Of a DNA stretch of 64,000 bases, positions 26,699-35,721 are shown piece by piece; positions within the stretch are counted from its first letter, which is position 1, and each line of letters starts with the position of its first letter. A program made the translations under genes and the position numbers. Below the pieces are notes generated by a model. That model made no database searches and was not told where the DNA came from. It saw only the letters and a list, made by a program, of their open reading frames with translations. Source of the stretch: Pigmentiphaga aceris. GTDB taxonomy: Bacteria; Pseudomonadota; Gammaproteobacteria; Burkholderiales; Burkholderiaceae_B. Location of the stretch: NCBI RefSeq assembly GCF_008119665.1, contig NZ_CP043046.1, positions 1,116,001 through 1,180,000 of the forward strand, read 5' to 3'.

Positions 26699-27889
26699 AT
26701 GTCCCCCTTGCCAGACCCGCAGGCCGGCCTAAGCCGGGCCGATGCGATGAAGTTATGTGTCCTGGGTTCGGCAAACAGCATTGCCCTGAGCGGTAGCCGG
26801 GTGACAGTGTCCTTGACGGCACTGAATCAGCAGTTTTCCACCTTGACGGTGGGTCTGTTGCTGGCGGTTTTCTCTTTCTTGCCCCTGTTGCTGGCCGTGC
26901 CCTCTGGGCGCTGGATCGATCGCATCGGCGCGTACCGGCCGCTGCTTCTGGGTTCCGGGTTGCTGTGTCTGGGCATGTTGGTGTCGGGGGTACTGTCCGG
27001 GCCGTGGGCGCTGTTGGCGACAGCCAGCATGATGGGTCTGGGCGGCATGTTGCAGCAGGTTGCCTCACAAAGCGTGCTGGGTCGTGGTGACCCGACAGAC
27101 CGTCTGCGCAATTACTCGTGGTCGGCCTTGTCGCAGTCATCTGCTGCCGCGTGCGGCCCCGCGCTTGCCGGTCTGATGATCGATCACGCTGGGTTCTCGC
27201 AAGCCTTCCTCTTGCTGGCTCTGCCACCCTTGGGTGCAATCTGGATGCTGCATCGCGGCCAGCGCGCCCTGAAGACTGTCGCGCCGCCACGAGTCAGCGC
27301 CCCGGCTGCAAGACACCGCATTGCCGACCTGCTGATGGTGCCATCGCTGCGACAACTGTTGGCGGTCACCATCATTCTGACCGGTGCGTGGGACACCCAC
27401 ATGTTTGCGGTACCGATCTTCGGCAACGAGATCGGCCTGAGCGCCACCCGCATCGGCGCGATCCTGTCCTCGTTCGCAGCCGGTACCTTTGCCATCCGAC
27501 TGGTGGTGCCATTCCTGCACAACCACGTTCACCCCTGGACCTTGACCCGCGCGGCCATGCTGCTGACCGTGTTCAACTTTCTGGCCTACCCGCTGTTCAC
27601 GGGCGGCTATGTGCTGATGGGCATGTCCTTCCTGCTAGGCCTGGCACTGGGTGCCAGCCAGCCCGGCGTCATGGCGATGATCTACCAGGCCACGCCGCCC
27701 GGGCGGCAAGCCGAGGCGGCCGGTTTGAGACTGGCCTGTGTGAACTGTTCACAGGTGTCGCTGCCGCTGTTGTTCGGCCTGTTGGGCAGCGCCATCGGCG
27801 TGGGGCCGCTGTTCTGGGTCTATGCCGTGTGTCTGGCAATCGGCAGCTGGAAATATCGCCGGCCGCCTGTCGAGACGCGGCACGGGTAG
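26699..27889 (+). CDS. MFS transporter
   Basis: The 396-aa protein has twelve hydrophobic segments and an MFS loop 2-3 signature in PSGRWIDRIGAYRPLL. The group is drug/metabolite efflux-like, with no substrate clue. The ribosome site is weak, and the gene is preceded by a 200-bp stretch (26496-26698) that contains two CATGGATGTC copies but no other gene. It converges on rsmE with 13 bp between stops. Confidence 0.85.
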   Translation: MSPLPDPQAGLSRADAMKLCVLGSANSIALSGSRVTVSLTALNQQFSTLTVGLLLAVFSFLPLLLAVPSGRWIDRIGAYRPLLLGSGLLCLGMLVSGVLSGPWALLATASMMGLGGMLQQVASQSVLGRGDPTDRLRNYSWSALSQSSAAACGPALAGLMIDHAGFSQAFLLLALPPLGAIWMLHRGQRALKTVAPPRVSAPAARHRIADLLMVPSLRQLLAVTIILTGAWDTHMFAVPIFGNEIGLSATRIGAILSSFAAGTFAIRLVVPFLHNHVHPWTLTRAAMLLTVFNFLAYPLFTGGYVLMGMSFLLGLALGASQPGVMAMIYQATPPGRQAEAAGLRLACVNCSQVSLPLLFGLLGSAIGVGPLFWVYAVCLAIGSWKYRRPPVETRHG

Positions 27890-27902
27890 GGGCGAGCAGC
27901 CT

Positions 27903-28664
27903 TTACAACCACCCCAACGCTGCACTACTGGCGGCAATCATCGCGGTGCCGGCAGTTTCCGAGCGCAGTACACGCGGGCCGAAGGACACCGCTTCGACGC
28001 CGCCGGCCTTGGCGCGCTTCAACTCTTCGTCTGACCAACCGCCTTCCGGTCCGACCACCAAGACCAGGTCTTGCAGATCGGCTTGCGCCTGCAGGCGCGC
28101 GGTCAGGGCTTGCTCGGCACCGGGGTGGCACAACAGGCGTATCACCTGGTCATCCACCTTTGCGCCGCCGTGCCCCACATCGCTGGTCAGCCATTGGGCC
28201 AAGGTCATCGGCGCAAAGACCTCGGGCACGCGGTTACGCCCGCATTGTTCACAGGCCGCCTGTGCAATGCGTCGCCAGTGCGCCAGACGCTTTTCCAGCC
28301 GATCACCCGTCAGCTTCAACACGCTGCGTTCGGCGGCAATCGGTACTACCGCATGCACGCCAGTTTCCACTGCCTTCTCGATGATCCAGTCCATCTTGTC
28401 GCCCGATGCAATGCCTTGCACCAGTGAGATACGGCCAGCGAGTTCGGCTTCGCGCGGATCATGCTCGGCCAGTTTCACGACCGCATGTTTGCCCTCGAAG
28501 CTGAGGATGGCGGGGTATTCACCGCCACGGCCGTCGAACAGCACCACGCTGTCACCGTCGCGCAGGCGCAGTGCGCGCCCGGCGTGATGGGCCACGGCAT
28601 CGGGCAGGAACAACTCGGCACCCGGAGCAAGTGGCAGGTCAACGTGGAAGCGCGGCAGGGACAT
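27903..28664 (-). CDS. rsmE: 16S rRNA m3U1498 methyltransferase
   Basis: The 253-aa SPOUT-class methyltransferase methylates U1498 of 16S rRNA using S-adenosylmethionine. It shows the N-terminal PUA-like region (MSLPRFHVDLPLAPG) and the C-terminal knot motifs VVGPEGGWSDEE and SFGPRVLRSETA typical of RsmE. The start at 28664 gives the standard N-terminus; an upstream extension to 28745 would be unusual for the family. Confidence 0.95.
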   Translation of the reverse strand: MSLPRFHVDLPLAPGAELFLPDAVAHHAGRALRLRDGDSVVLFDGRGGEYPAILSFEGKHAVVKLAEHDPREAELAGRISLVQGIASGDKMDWIIEKAVETGVHAVVPIAAERSVLKLTGDRLEKRLAHWRRIAQAACEQCGRNRVPEVFAPMTLAQWLTSDVGHGGAKVDDQVIRLLCHPGAEQALTARLQAQADLQDLVLVVGPEGGWSDEELKRAKAGGVEAVSFGPRVLRSETAGTAMIAASSAALGWL

Positions 28665-28731
28665 GGTGGTCAGACGGTAATGAAGAGGCAGGGGAGAGGT
28701 GAAGCGCAGGACGAAGCAGATTGAAATCCAG

Positions 28732-28806
28732 TATCGGACATCCACGCCAGGAAATCCGGCATCAAAAGCCCGACCTCAGAAATCGGACATCAGAATATCC
28801 AGCATC
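28732..28806. repeat. Four degenerate 11-bp repeats
   Basis: Copies of an AATCGGACATC-like word lie at 28732-28742, 28753-28763, 28781-28791 and 28796-28806 in the 166-bp gap between rsmE and the LysR gene. Their spacing is irregular. They could be regulator sites for rsmE; no match to a known motif is recognised. Confidence 0.5.
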
Positions 28807-28830
28807 CGGTATTGAAGATCACATCACCCA

Positions 28831-29721
28831 TCACACAGATTGCGACGGTGTGCGGGTGGCATCGAGTATCCAGTTTACGACGGGCACCACGCGCTCGGCA
28901 CCCGCTGCCGGGAACACCACGTGGTGGGCGCTGACCGGCACGGCATGGCTCGCATCGAACACCGGCTGCAGCCTGCCGTCGGCCAGGTAGCTGGCGGCCA
29001 GCAAGGTGCTTTCCAGACAGACGCCCAGGCCTTGCTGCGCGGCTTCCAGCGCCATGTAGGAACGGTCGAAGAACAGTTCGTAGCCCAGGTCGCGCTGCGA
29101 CACGCCCACGTTGGAAAACCACTGCGGCCATTGCACCAGTGGGCTTTCCGAAAATATCAGCGGCACCCGCAGCAAGTCGGATGGTTGCCGCAGACCGTGG
29201 GCGGCAATGAATTCACGGCTGGCCATCGGCGTGAGGGTTTCACCGCCAATGGTGCGCACGTCCACCCCCGGCCAGATGCCATGACCATGACGGATATCGA
29301 CGTCATACGCCCCGCCTGAAAACGATACCGGTTCATACGAACACGACAGCCTGATCTTGAAGCCTTGCTGTTCTGCTTGCAGCGCACGGATGCGCGGCAG
29401 CAGCCACAGCAGGCCGAAGCTCGGGCTGGAATGGATGCGGATGACTTCCGGCGCGCGTGCACCGCTGGCGTGGTCGGTGGCCCGGCCAAGCTGCACCAGC
29501 AACTGGGATATCTCACCGAAATATTGCTGGCCCGCTGGGGTAAGTACCAGGCCACGCCCTTCGCGGGTGAATAGCGGTCGGCCGATCAGGGTTTCCAGAT
29601 TGGTGATCTGGTGGCTGATCGCCGATGGACTGATGCCCAGCTCATCGGCTGCTCGCGTGATGCTGCCGGTACGACCCACGCTTTCGAACGCGATGATCGA
29701 CTTGATGGGTGGAATACGCAC
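28831..29721 (-). CDS. LysR-family transcriptional regulator (GcvA-like)
   Basis: The 296-aa protein has an N-terminal winged helix-turn-helix (about residues 5-64, with ITRAADELGISPSAISHQI) and a two-lobed effector-binding domain from about residue 95. The sequence style is that of the GcvA/AmpR subgroup. The start is a GTG at 29721 preceded by GGGGG. It is divergent from the SDR-transketolase-TRAP run across 108 bp and is the natural candidate for its regulator, probably responding to the pathway substrate. Confidence 0.9.
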   Translation of the reverse strand: MRIPPIKSIIAFESVGRTGSITRAADELGISPSAISHQITNLETLIGRPLFTREGRGLVLTPAGQQYFGEISQLLVQLGRATDHASGARAPEVIRIHSSPSFGLLWLLPRIRALQAEQQGFKIRLSCSYEPVSFSGGAYDVDIRHGHGIWPGVDVRTIGGETLTPMASREFIAAHGLRQPSDLLRVPLIFSESPLVQWPQWFSNVGVSQRDLGYELFFDRSYMALEAAQQGLGVCLESTLLAASYLADGRLQPVFDASHAVPVSAHHVVFPAAGAERVVPVVNWILDATRTPSQSV

Positions 29722-29829
29722 GTGACCCCCAGAAATTTCATGTCGGGTTGAGGAAAACCGTCTTTATGCTGCGCCGCGGTTCTCTCTACGCTCCTTCTCA
29801 CAACAACACTTAATCAGGAGATCGAGGCG

Positions 29830-30579
29830 ATGTTACTAGACGGAAAGGTGGCAATCGTGACGGGGGCTGCGTCATTGCGTGGCATCGGCCGGGCAACCGC
29901 AAAAGCCTTTGTTGCACAAGGGGCGCGCATCGTCGTGCTGGACCTGGACGAGGCACAGGCGCAGGCCGCCGCCGCTGATCTGGGTCAAGGCCATCTTGGC
30001 CTGCGGGCCGATGTGACCGACCGGCAAGCCTGCGTCGATGCGGTGGCCAAGGTGCAAGAACAATTCGGGCAGATCGACATCCTCATCAACAACGCCGGCA
30101 TCACCCAGCCGATCAAGACGCTTGATATCTCGCCCGCCAATTACGAAGCCGTGCTGGACGTGAACCTGCGCGGCACGCTGTACATGTCCCAGGCTGTGCT
30201 GCCGGTCATGCGTGCGCAACGGCGCGGCAGCATTGTCTGCATGTCGTCGGTGTCGGCGCAGCGGGGCGGCGGCATCTTCGGCGGGCCGCATTACAGCGCC
30301 GCCAAAGCCGGCGTGCTGGGCCTGGCGCGCGCGATGGCGCGTGAATTCGGCCCCGACAACGTCCGTGTGAACGCCGTTACTCCCGGCCTGATCCAGACCG
30401 ACATCACTGCAGGGAAACTCACCGATGCCATGAAAGTCGACATTCTGAAAGGCATTCCGCTCAATCGCCTGGGCGACGCCCAAGATGTGGCCAATGTCTG
30501 CCTGTTCCTGGCCAGCGACCTGTCGAGCTACCTGACGGGTGTGACGCTGGATGTCAACGGCGGCATGCTCATTCATTAA
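29830..30579 (+). CDS. Short-chain dehydrogenase/reductase
   Basis: The 249-aa classical SDR has the nucleotide motif TGAASLRGIG (residues 11-20), NNAG at 87-90, the catalytic serine at about 140 and Tyr155-x3-Lys159. It probably oxidises a polyol, sugar or hydroxy acid with NAD(P)+. The start is preceded by AGGAG and GAGG. It begins the run with transketolase subunits and a TRAP importer, so the substrate is likely the imported compound. It is not the EntA dihydroxybenzoate dehydrogenase: it is 20 kb from the siderophore genes and its context is sugar-like. Confidence 0.9.
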   Translation: MLLDGKVAIVTGAASLRGIGRATAKAFVAQGARIVVLDLDEAQAQAAAADLGQGHLGLRADVTDRQACVDAVAKVQEQFGQIDILINNAGITQPIKTLDISPANYEAVLDVNLRGTLYMSQAVLPVMRAQRRGSIVCMSSVSAQRGGGIFGGPHYSAAKAGVLGLARAMAREFGPDNVRVNAVTPGLIQTDITAGKLTDAMKVDILKGIPLNRLGDAQDVANVCLFLASDLSSYLTGVTLDVNGGMLIH

Positions 30580-30589
30580 GGACACGTAG

Positions 30590-31468
30590 ATGACTACGCA
30601 AGCGACAACCACGCAAACGCTTGAACGACGTCCTGGCGAAGCAAGTCGGGATGAACTGGCCGGGCGCGCACACAATATCCGCCGCCATGCCTTGCGCATG
30701 GGGGCAGTGCAAGGGCAGGGCTACATCGCCCAGGCACTGGGGGCGGCAGATTTGCTGGCCGTGTCCTACTTCCACGCCATGCACTACCGGCCGACCGACC
30801 CGCACTGGGCACCACGCGACCGTTTCCTGCTGTCGATCGGCCATTACGCAATCGCGCTGTATGCCGCGCTGATCGAAGCCGGTGTGATTCCCGAAGATGA
30901 ACTCGACACCTATGGCGGTGACGACAGCCGCCTGCCGATGTCGGGCATGGCCGCCTACACCCCGGGCATGGAAATCACCGGTGGATCGCTGGGCCAGGGG
31001 CTGAGCATCGCCGTTGGCATGTGCCTGGGCTTGAAGCGCAAGGCTTCGTCTTCCTTTGTCTACAACCTGTTGTCCGATGGCGAGTTGAATGAGGGATCGA
31101 CCTGGGAAGCCGTGATGTCGGCCAGTCACTGGAAGCTGAACAACCTGATTGCGATTGTCGATGTGAACAATCAACAGGCTGACGGCCCGTCCACCCAGAT
31201 GCTGAACTTCGAACCGCTGCACGACAAATGGTCGGCGTTCGGCTGGTTCACGCAGCGTGTGGATGGCAATGACATCGACGCGCTGGTGGCTGCCTTCGAC
31301 GCGGCACGGGCGCACCCATTGCCGCAGCCGCGCGTGATCATCTGCGACACCAAGATGGCCAAGGGCGTGTCCTTCCTGGAAGCGCGCGACAAGACCCACT
31401 TCATTCGCGTGGATGCGGGTGAATGGGATCTGGCACTGGATGAACTCGACGCACGGAGGCCCGCATGA
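30590..31468 (+). CDS. Transketolase, N-terminal subunit
   Basis: At 292 aa it covers only the thiamine-pyrophosphate-binding half of transketolase. It contains GSLGQGLSIAVGMCLGLK and the metal/TPP motif SDGELNEGSTWEAV followed by IVDVNNQQADG. The rest of the enzyme is encoded by the next gene, with which it overlaps in ATGA, so the two form a heteromer. Split transketolases handle ketose or 2-oxo compounds in catabolic clusters and are distinct from the full-length housekeeping enzyme at 35722. Confidence 0.93.
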   Translation: MTTQATTTQTLERRPGEASRDELAGRAHNIRRHALRMGAVQGQGYIAQALGAADLLAVSYFHAMHYRPTDPHWAPRDRFLLSIGHYAIALYAALIEAGVIPEDELDTYGGDDSRLPMSGMAAYTPGMEITGGSLGQGLSIAVGMCLGLKRKASSSFVYNLLSDGELNEGSTWEAVMSASHWKLNNLIAIVDVNNQQADGPSTQMLNFEPLHDKWSAFGWFTQRVDGNDIDALVAAFDAARAHPLPQPRVIICDTKMAKGVSFLEARDKTHFIRVDAGEWDLALDELDARRPA

Positions 31469-32502
31469 ATCAGGCAGCAAAACTCGATACGCCGCAGGGC
31501 ACCAGCACGGCTGAAGCGCCCAAAAAACGCCTGACCACCTCGGCGATGATCGCGTCGATTGCCAGCGAAGGGCAGGCCACGAAGCCTGCACCGTTCGGTC
31601 ATGCGCTGGTTGCGCTGGCCGAGCAGCGGCCCGGCATCGTGGGCCTGTCGGCAGACTTGTCCAAGTACACCGATCTGCACATTTTCGCCAATGCCTTCCC
31701 GGACCGTTTCTATCAGATGGGCATGGCCGAACAACTGCTGATGGGGGCGGCGGCTGGCCTTGCGCGTGAAGGCTTTGTGCCCTTTGCCACGACCTATGCG
31801 GTGTTCGCGTCGCGGCGTGCCTACGACTTCATCTGCATGGCGATTGCGGAAGAAAACCTGAACGTGAAGATCGTCTGCGCCTTGCCGGGCCTGACCACCG
31901 GCTACGGTCCCAGCCACCAGGCAACCGATGATCTGGCGATCTTCCGCGCCATGCCGAATCTGACCGTGGTCGATCCGTGTGATGCGCTGGACATCGAGCA
32001 GGCCGTGCCCGCGATTGCGGATCACCAGGGGCCTGTCTACATGCGCCTGCTGCGTGGCAACGTGCCGCTGGTGCTGCACGAGCACGAGAACTATCGCTTC
32101 CAGCTGGGCAAGGCCGCATTGCTGCGCGATGGGCGCGACGTACTGCTGATTTCCTCGGGCCTGATGACCATGCGGGCACTGGAAACCGCCGAGGCACTGC
32201 GCAAAGACGCGGTGGATGTCGCGGTGCTGCACGTGCCGACCATCAAGCCGCTGGATACCGAAACGATTCTTCGCGAAGCCCGGCGCAGCGGGCGTCTGGT
32301 GGTGGTGGCCGAGAACCATTCCATCGTGGGTGGGCTGGGCGAGGCAGTGGCCGGTGTGTTGATGCGTGAAAGCGTGCATGTGCCGTTCCGCCAGATTGCG
32401 CTACCCGATGCTTTCCTGGATGCGGGTGCGCTGCCAACGCTGCATGATCGCTATGGCATTTCCACTACCAGCATGTCGGCATCGATCAAGAGCTGGCTGT
32501 GA
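31465..32502 (+). CDS. Transketolase, C-terminal subunit
   Basis: The 345-aa protein carries the pyrimidine-binding and C-terminal domains of transketolase. It shows FPDRFYQMGMAEQLLMGAAAGLAREG (about residues 75-100, with the conserved glutamate), a GPSHQATDDLAIFRAMPNLTV block and the C-terminal domain ending in ISTTSM. It partners the N-terminal subunit encoded immediately upstream. The product should transfer two-carbon units between sugars or accept a small aldehyde; the substrate is unknown. Confidence 0.93.
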   Translation: MNQAAKLDTPQGTSTAEAPKKRLTTSAMIASIASEGQATKPAPFGHALVALAEQRPGIVGLSADLSKYTDLHIFANAFPDRFYQMGMAEQLLMGAAAGLAREGFVPFATTYAVFASRRAYDFICMAIAEENLNVKIVCALPGLTTGYGPSHQATDDLAIFRAMPNLTVVDPCDALDIEQAVPAIADHQGPVYMRLLRGNVPLVLHEHENYRFQLGKAALLRDGRDVLLISSGLMTMRALETAEALRKDAVDVAVLHVPTIKPLDTETILREARRSGRLVVVAENHSIVGGLGEAVAGVLMRESVHVPFRQIALPDAFLDAGALPTLHDRYGISTTSMSASIKSWL

Positions 32503-32552
32503 AGGCTGGTTCTGACGCCTCCGTTTCATCGTAAGACGCGTTTTTGCACGAC

Positions 32553-32583
32553 GGCCGGCCCCGGGCCGACACCGGGCCGGTTT
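32553..32583 (+). terminator. GC-rich hairpin between transketolase and TRAP genes
   Basis: CCGGCCC (32555-32561) pairs with GGGCCGG (32574-32580), followed by TTT. It may act as a partial terminator or as a 5' mRNA-end stabiliser, giving different expression of the transporter and enzyme genes. Confidence 0.45.
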
Positions 32584-32632
32584 CCATCACAAGAAGTATC
32601 GAGTGGCCTCAGGCCACCAACAGGAGATAGAC

Positions 32633-33619
32633 ATGAAGCGATTCACCCAACTCGCAGGCATCGTCACGCTCGCGCTGTGCGCAGCCACCTCGGCCAGTGC
32701 CCAGACCAAGCTCACCCTTGGCCATGGTGCCGCACTGGACAATCCCCGCCACCTTGCCAGCGTCGCCTTCGCCAAACGCGTGGCCGAACTGACCAACAAC
32801 GAAATCCAGATTCAAGTGGCCGGCAGTGCGCAGTTGGGCGATGACCAGGCACTGCTTACCGGCAATCGCACCGGCTCGATTCAAATGTCGGCCAACTCCC
32901 AGGGCCAGGTGTCGTCCGTGGTGCCCGAGATCAACGCCATCGGCATGCCTTTCCTGTTCGACTCGCCGGAACATGCGTGGAAGGTGATTGACGATCCGAA
33001 GGTCTTCGACATTCTGAAGTCGCGCTTCGACGCCAAGGGTTTGATCCTGCTGGGCCTGATGGACAACGGCATTCGCCACGTGTCGAACAACAAGCGTCCG
33101 GTCAATGCCGCTGCCGACCTGAAGGGCATGAAGGTGCGCACACCGGCCGACCCGGTCACCGTCGACATTTTCCAGGGCTTGGGTGCCGAGACGCAGCAGA
33201 TCAAGTTCTCCGAGCTGTACATAGCCCTGCAGCAAGGGGTGGTCGATGGTCAGGAAAACCCCTTGGTGAACATCGCAGCCAGCAAGCTGTATGAGGTGCA
33301 GAAATTCCTGTCCCTGACTGGCCACAAGTACGAAACCAACCCGCTCATCATGTCCAAGACCGCGTGGACCAAGCTGACCGAGCCGCAGCGCCAGGCGCTG
33401 TCCACCGCAGCCAAGGAAGCCGTGGCCATACAGCGCAAGATGATGCGTGAGTCCGAGGTCAAGGCCGAAGCCGATATCCGGGCGGCAGGCGTGCAGATCA
33501 ACAAGGTGGACCCGGCCGGCCTGCGTGCGGCAACCGCGCCGGTGGTCGAGAAGTGGCGCAATGGCGGTATCGCCCCGATGGTCAAGCAGATCGAAGCCTC
33601 GGCAATCGCTGCGCGCTAA
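32633..33619 (+). CDS. dctP: TRAP transporter solute-binding protein (DctP type)
   Basis: The 328-aa periplasmic protein has a signal peptide (residues 1-23, ending SASA) and the DctP fold. The AADLKGMKVRTP motif and a VVDGQENPL block (the arginine and neighbouring residues that contact the ligand carboxylate) are present. It captures an organic acid or sugar acid for the DctQM permease encoded next. AGGAG precedes the ATG at 32633. A nearly perfect inverted repeat at 32603-32617 lies just before it. Confidence 0.93.
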   Translation: MKRFTQLAGIVTLALCAATSASAQTKLTLGHGAALDNPRHLASVAFAKRVAELTNNEIQIQVAGSAQLGDDQALLTGNRTGSIQMSANSQGQVSSVVPEINAIGMPFLFDSPEHAWKVIDDPKVFDILKSRFDAKGLILLGLMDNGIRHVSNNKRPVNAAADLKGMKVRTPADPVTVDIFQGLGAETQQIKFSELYIALQQGVVDGQENPLVNIAASKLYEVQKFLSLTGHKYETNPLIMSKTAWTKLTEPQRQALSTAAKEAVAIQRKMMRESEVKAEADIRAAGVQINKVDPAGLRAATAPVVEKWRNGGIAPMVKQIEASAIAAR

Positions 33620-33628
33620 GGGGGCACC

Positions 33629-34162
33629 ATGCAAGCCGCTTCGCTGTTGAGGTCCATTGACCGCACCGACCAGGCCATTCGCACGCTGTGTACTGTGATC
33701 ATGGTCCTGGCAGTGGCCGGCATGTTCTTCGTGTTGCTGGCCTCGGTGTTCGCGCGTTATGCCGGGGTCGGCAACATGCTGACCTGGGCATCCGAGCTGC
33801 CTGAGCTGCTGTTCCCGTGGTTGGTCATGGCCGGTGTGGTGCTGGCCGCCAGTCGCGGCACGCACCTGTCGATCATGTTCATCACCCAGCGCCTGCATGG
33901 GCGCTGGATGACCGCAGCAGTCACGCTGCGCGCCGTGGTGGTGATCTACGTCTACGGCCGCCTGACCGCCGCCGGCCTGGAAATCCTGCCCATCGTGGCC
34001 GATGAACACACGGCCATTCTGGGGGCGTCGAGCGCCTGGACCTATGGCTGTGTGGTGGGTGGAGTGGTGTTGCTGGTGGTCGAGGAAATCTTCGGCTGGT
34101 TGCGTCATGTGCTCGGCGTCAGCCGCGCGGCTGAGCCGGTTGCGCATGTGGAGGCGGCATGA
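33629..34162 (+). CDS. dctQ: TRAP transporter small membrane subunit (DctQ type)
   Basis: The 177-aa protein has four predicted helices and the DctQ pattern: an N-terminal helix LCTVIMVLAVAGMFFVLLAS, then WASELPELLFPWLVMAGVVLA with SRGTHLSI. It joins the large subunit to form the sodium-driven permease. It follows dctP by 9 bp with a GGGGG ribosome site. Confidence 0.9.
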   Translation: MQAASLLRSIDRTDQAIRTLCTVIMVLAVAGMFFVLLASVFARYAGVGNMLTWASELPELLFPWLVMAGVVLAASRGTHLSIMFITQRLHGRWMTAAVTLRAVVVIYVYGRLTAAGLEILPIVADEHTAILGASSAWTYGCVVGGVVLLVVEEIFGWLRHVLGVSRAAEPVAHVEAA

Positions 34163-34232
34163 GGATCTTTCACATGTCTGTCCCTCACATGCATTCCTTT
34201 CGCATGAATCCCCTTGATACTCGGAGCACCGC

Positions 34233-35501
34233 ATGAGCCTGCTCGCCTTTTCGGTATTCATGCTGACTGGCTTGGTCGGCATTCCGCTCGCCCATGCGCT
34301 GATCGTGGGGTCGCTGGTAGCGCTGGAGCGCTACGACGTGGGCTCGACTTCCATCGTGCTCGAACAGATGGTGACCCAGGCCAGCAGCTTCCCCTTGCTG
34401 GCCATCCCGTTCTTCATCCTGACCGGCAGTGTGATGCTGCACGGTGCGCTGGGCCAGCATCTGCTGGGCATGTTGACCAGCTTGCTGGGCCGCGTGCACG
34501 GCGGGCCAGGGCAGGTAAGTGTGATGTCGTCCACGCTGTTCGGTGGACTGAGCGGTTCCGCCGTGGCCGATGCGGCGGCGCTGGGGCCGCTGCTGATCCC
34601 GTGGCAGAAACGGCTGGGTTACCCGGCGGCATTTTCGGCGGCCACGCTGGCCTCGGCCGCCACCATCGACATCCTGATCCCGCCGTCGATCCCGTTCATT
34701 CTGTACGCCCTGACGGCGAATGCGTCCATCGCCGCCTTGTTCGTGGCGGGTGTGTTGCCAGGCTTGCTGCTGTGCGTGGGGTTCATGGGCGTGTGCTACG
34801 TGAGCGGCCGGATGCGCGGCTTCCCGCGTGACACTCAGCCCTTCGTGTGGAAAGTGTTCCTGCGCCAGCTGATCTTTGCGCTGCCGGCCATCATTTTGCC
34901 GATCTGCATTCTGGTCTTGTTGCGCTTCGGCATTGCCACTCCCACGGAAGTCAGCGTGCTGGCGGCTTTCCTGGCGCTGATGTTCTCGTGGCTGATTTAC
35001 CGTGACCTGACCTGGAAGCGGCTGGTGGAATCCATCACGGAAGCGGGCACCGCCACCGGTGTGGTCTTGCTGCTGATCATGGCGTCCAGCGTGCTGGGCT
35101 GGATCTTCACCTACGAGCAGCTGCCGGAACGCGTCGTGGCATGGATGCACACCTATGTGACCACGCCCGGCATGATCATCCTGGCGATGAACCTGCTGAT
35201 GTTGGCGCTTGGCATGGTGATCGACCTGTCGGCGGCAATCCTGCTGCTGGCGCCGATTCTGTTGCCCTTGGCGATTTCCATCGGCATGGACCCGATCCAG
35301 CTGGGCGTCATCATGGTGGTCAACCTGGCGATCGGGCTGTACACGCCACCAGTTGGCACCACGTTGTTCATCACCAGTTCTGTCGCCTCGGTGGGGATCG
35401 GCAAGGTGGTGCGGGAACTGGTGCCGTTCTACGCGGTGGCCTTGGCAGTGCTGGCGCTGGTCAGTTATTTCCCGGCTGCAACCATCACGCATCTGTTCTA
35501 A
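34233..35501 (+). CDS. dctM: TRAP transporter large membrane subunit (DctM type)
   Basis: The 422-aa permease has about twelve to thirteen helices. It contains the DctM landmarks SLVALERYDVGSTSIVLEQM, LFGGLSGSAVADAAALGPLLIP and AATIDILIPPSIPFILYAL, and ends in MVVNLAIGLYTPPVGTTLFI. With dctP and dctQ it completes an importer for an anionic solute. The start at 34233 has CGGAG upstream. Confidence 0.93.
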   Translation: MSLLAFSVFMLTGLVGIPLAHALIVGSLVALERYDVGSTSIVLEQMVTQASSFPLLAIPFFILTGSVMLHGALGQHLLGMLTSLLGRVHGGPGQVSVMSSTLFGGLSGSAVADAAALGPLLIPWQKRLGYPAAFSAATLASAATIDILIPPSIPFILYALTANASIAALFVAGVLPGLLLCVGFMGVCYVSGRMRGFPRDTQPFVWKVFLRQLIFALPAIILPICILVLLRFGIATPTEVSVLAAFLALMFSWLIYRDLTWKRLVESITEAGTATGVVLLLIMASSVLGWIFTYEQLPERVVAWMHTYVTTPGMIILAMNLLMLALGMVIDLSAAILLLAPILLPLAISIGMDPIQLGVIMVVNLAIGLYTPPVGTTLFITSSVASVGIGKVVRELVPFYAVALAVLALVSYFPAATITHLF

Positions 35502-35586
35502 GAAGCGGGCCAGGCAAGGGTTGTCCCAGGGGCGGCGGGCTGTTGAAGGCCTTCCGCCTCTTGTAACGGACGCCAGTCCGACCGGA

Positions 35587-35595
35587 TGCTAAAAT
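35587..35595 (+). promoter_or_regulatory. Possible extended -10 promoter for tkt
   Basis: TGCTAAAAT matches an extended -10 (TG-n-TAAAAT). No good -35 box lies at the normal distance. The transcript would carry a leader of about 120 bases before the transketolase start at 35722. Confidence 0.4.
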
Positions 35596-35721
35596 CATGA
35601 GCTTCGCAGGCTTGGCCCTCCCCGGTGGGTCCGAACTATCGCAGGGTCGGCCGACAGGCTCCCGGCGTCAGGGCGGATTTGTCGAAGGCAACCAGGCTTC
35701 GCCAAACTCCCCCGAGCCGTT

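Noticed and set aside
29830..30579. SDR considered as entA (dihydrodihydroxybenzoate dehydrogenase)
   Set aside because: It is about 20 kb from the siderophore genes and forms a tight run with transketolase and TRAP genes, so a sugar- or polyol-type role is more likely.
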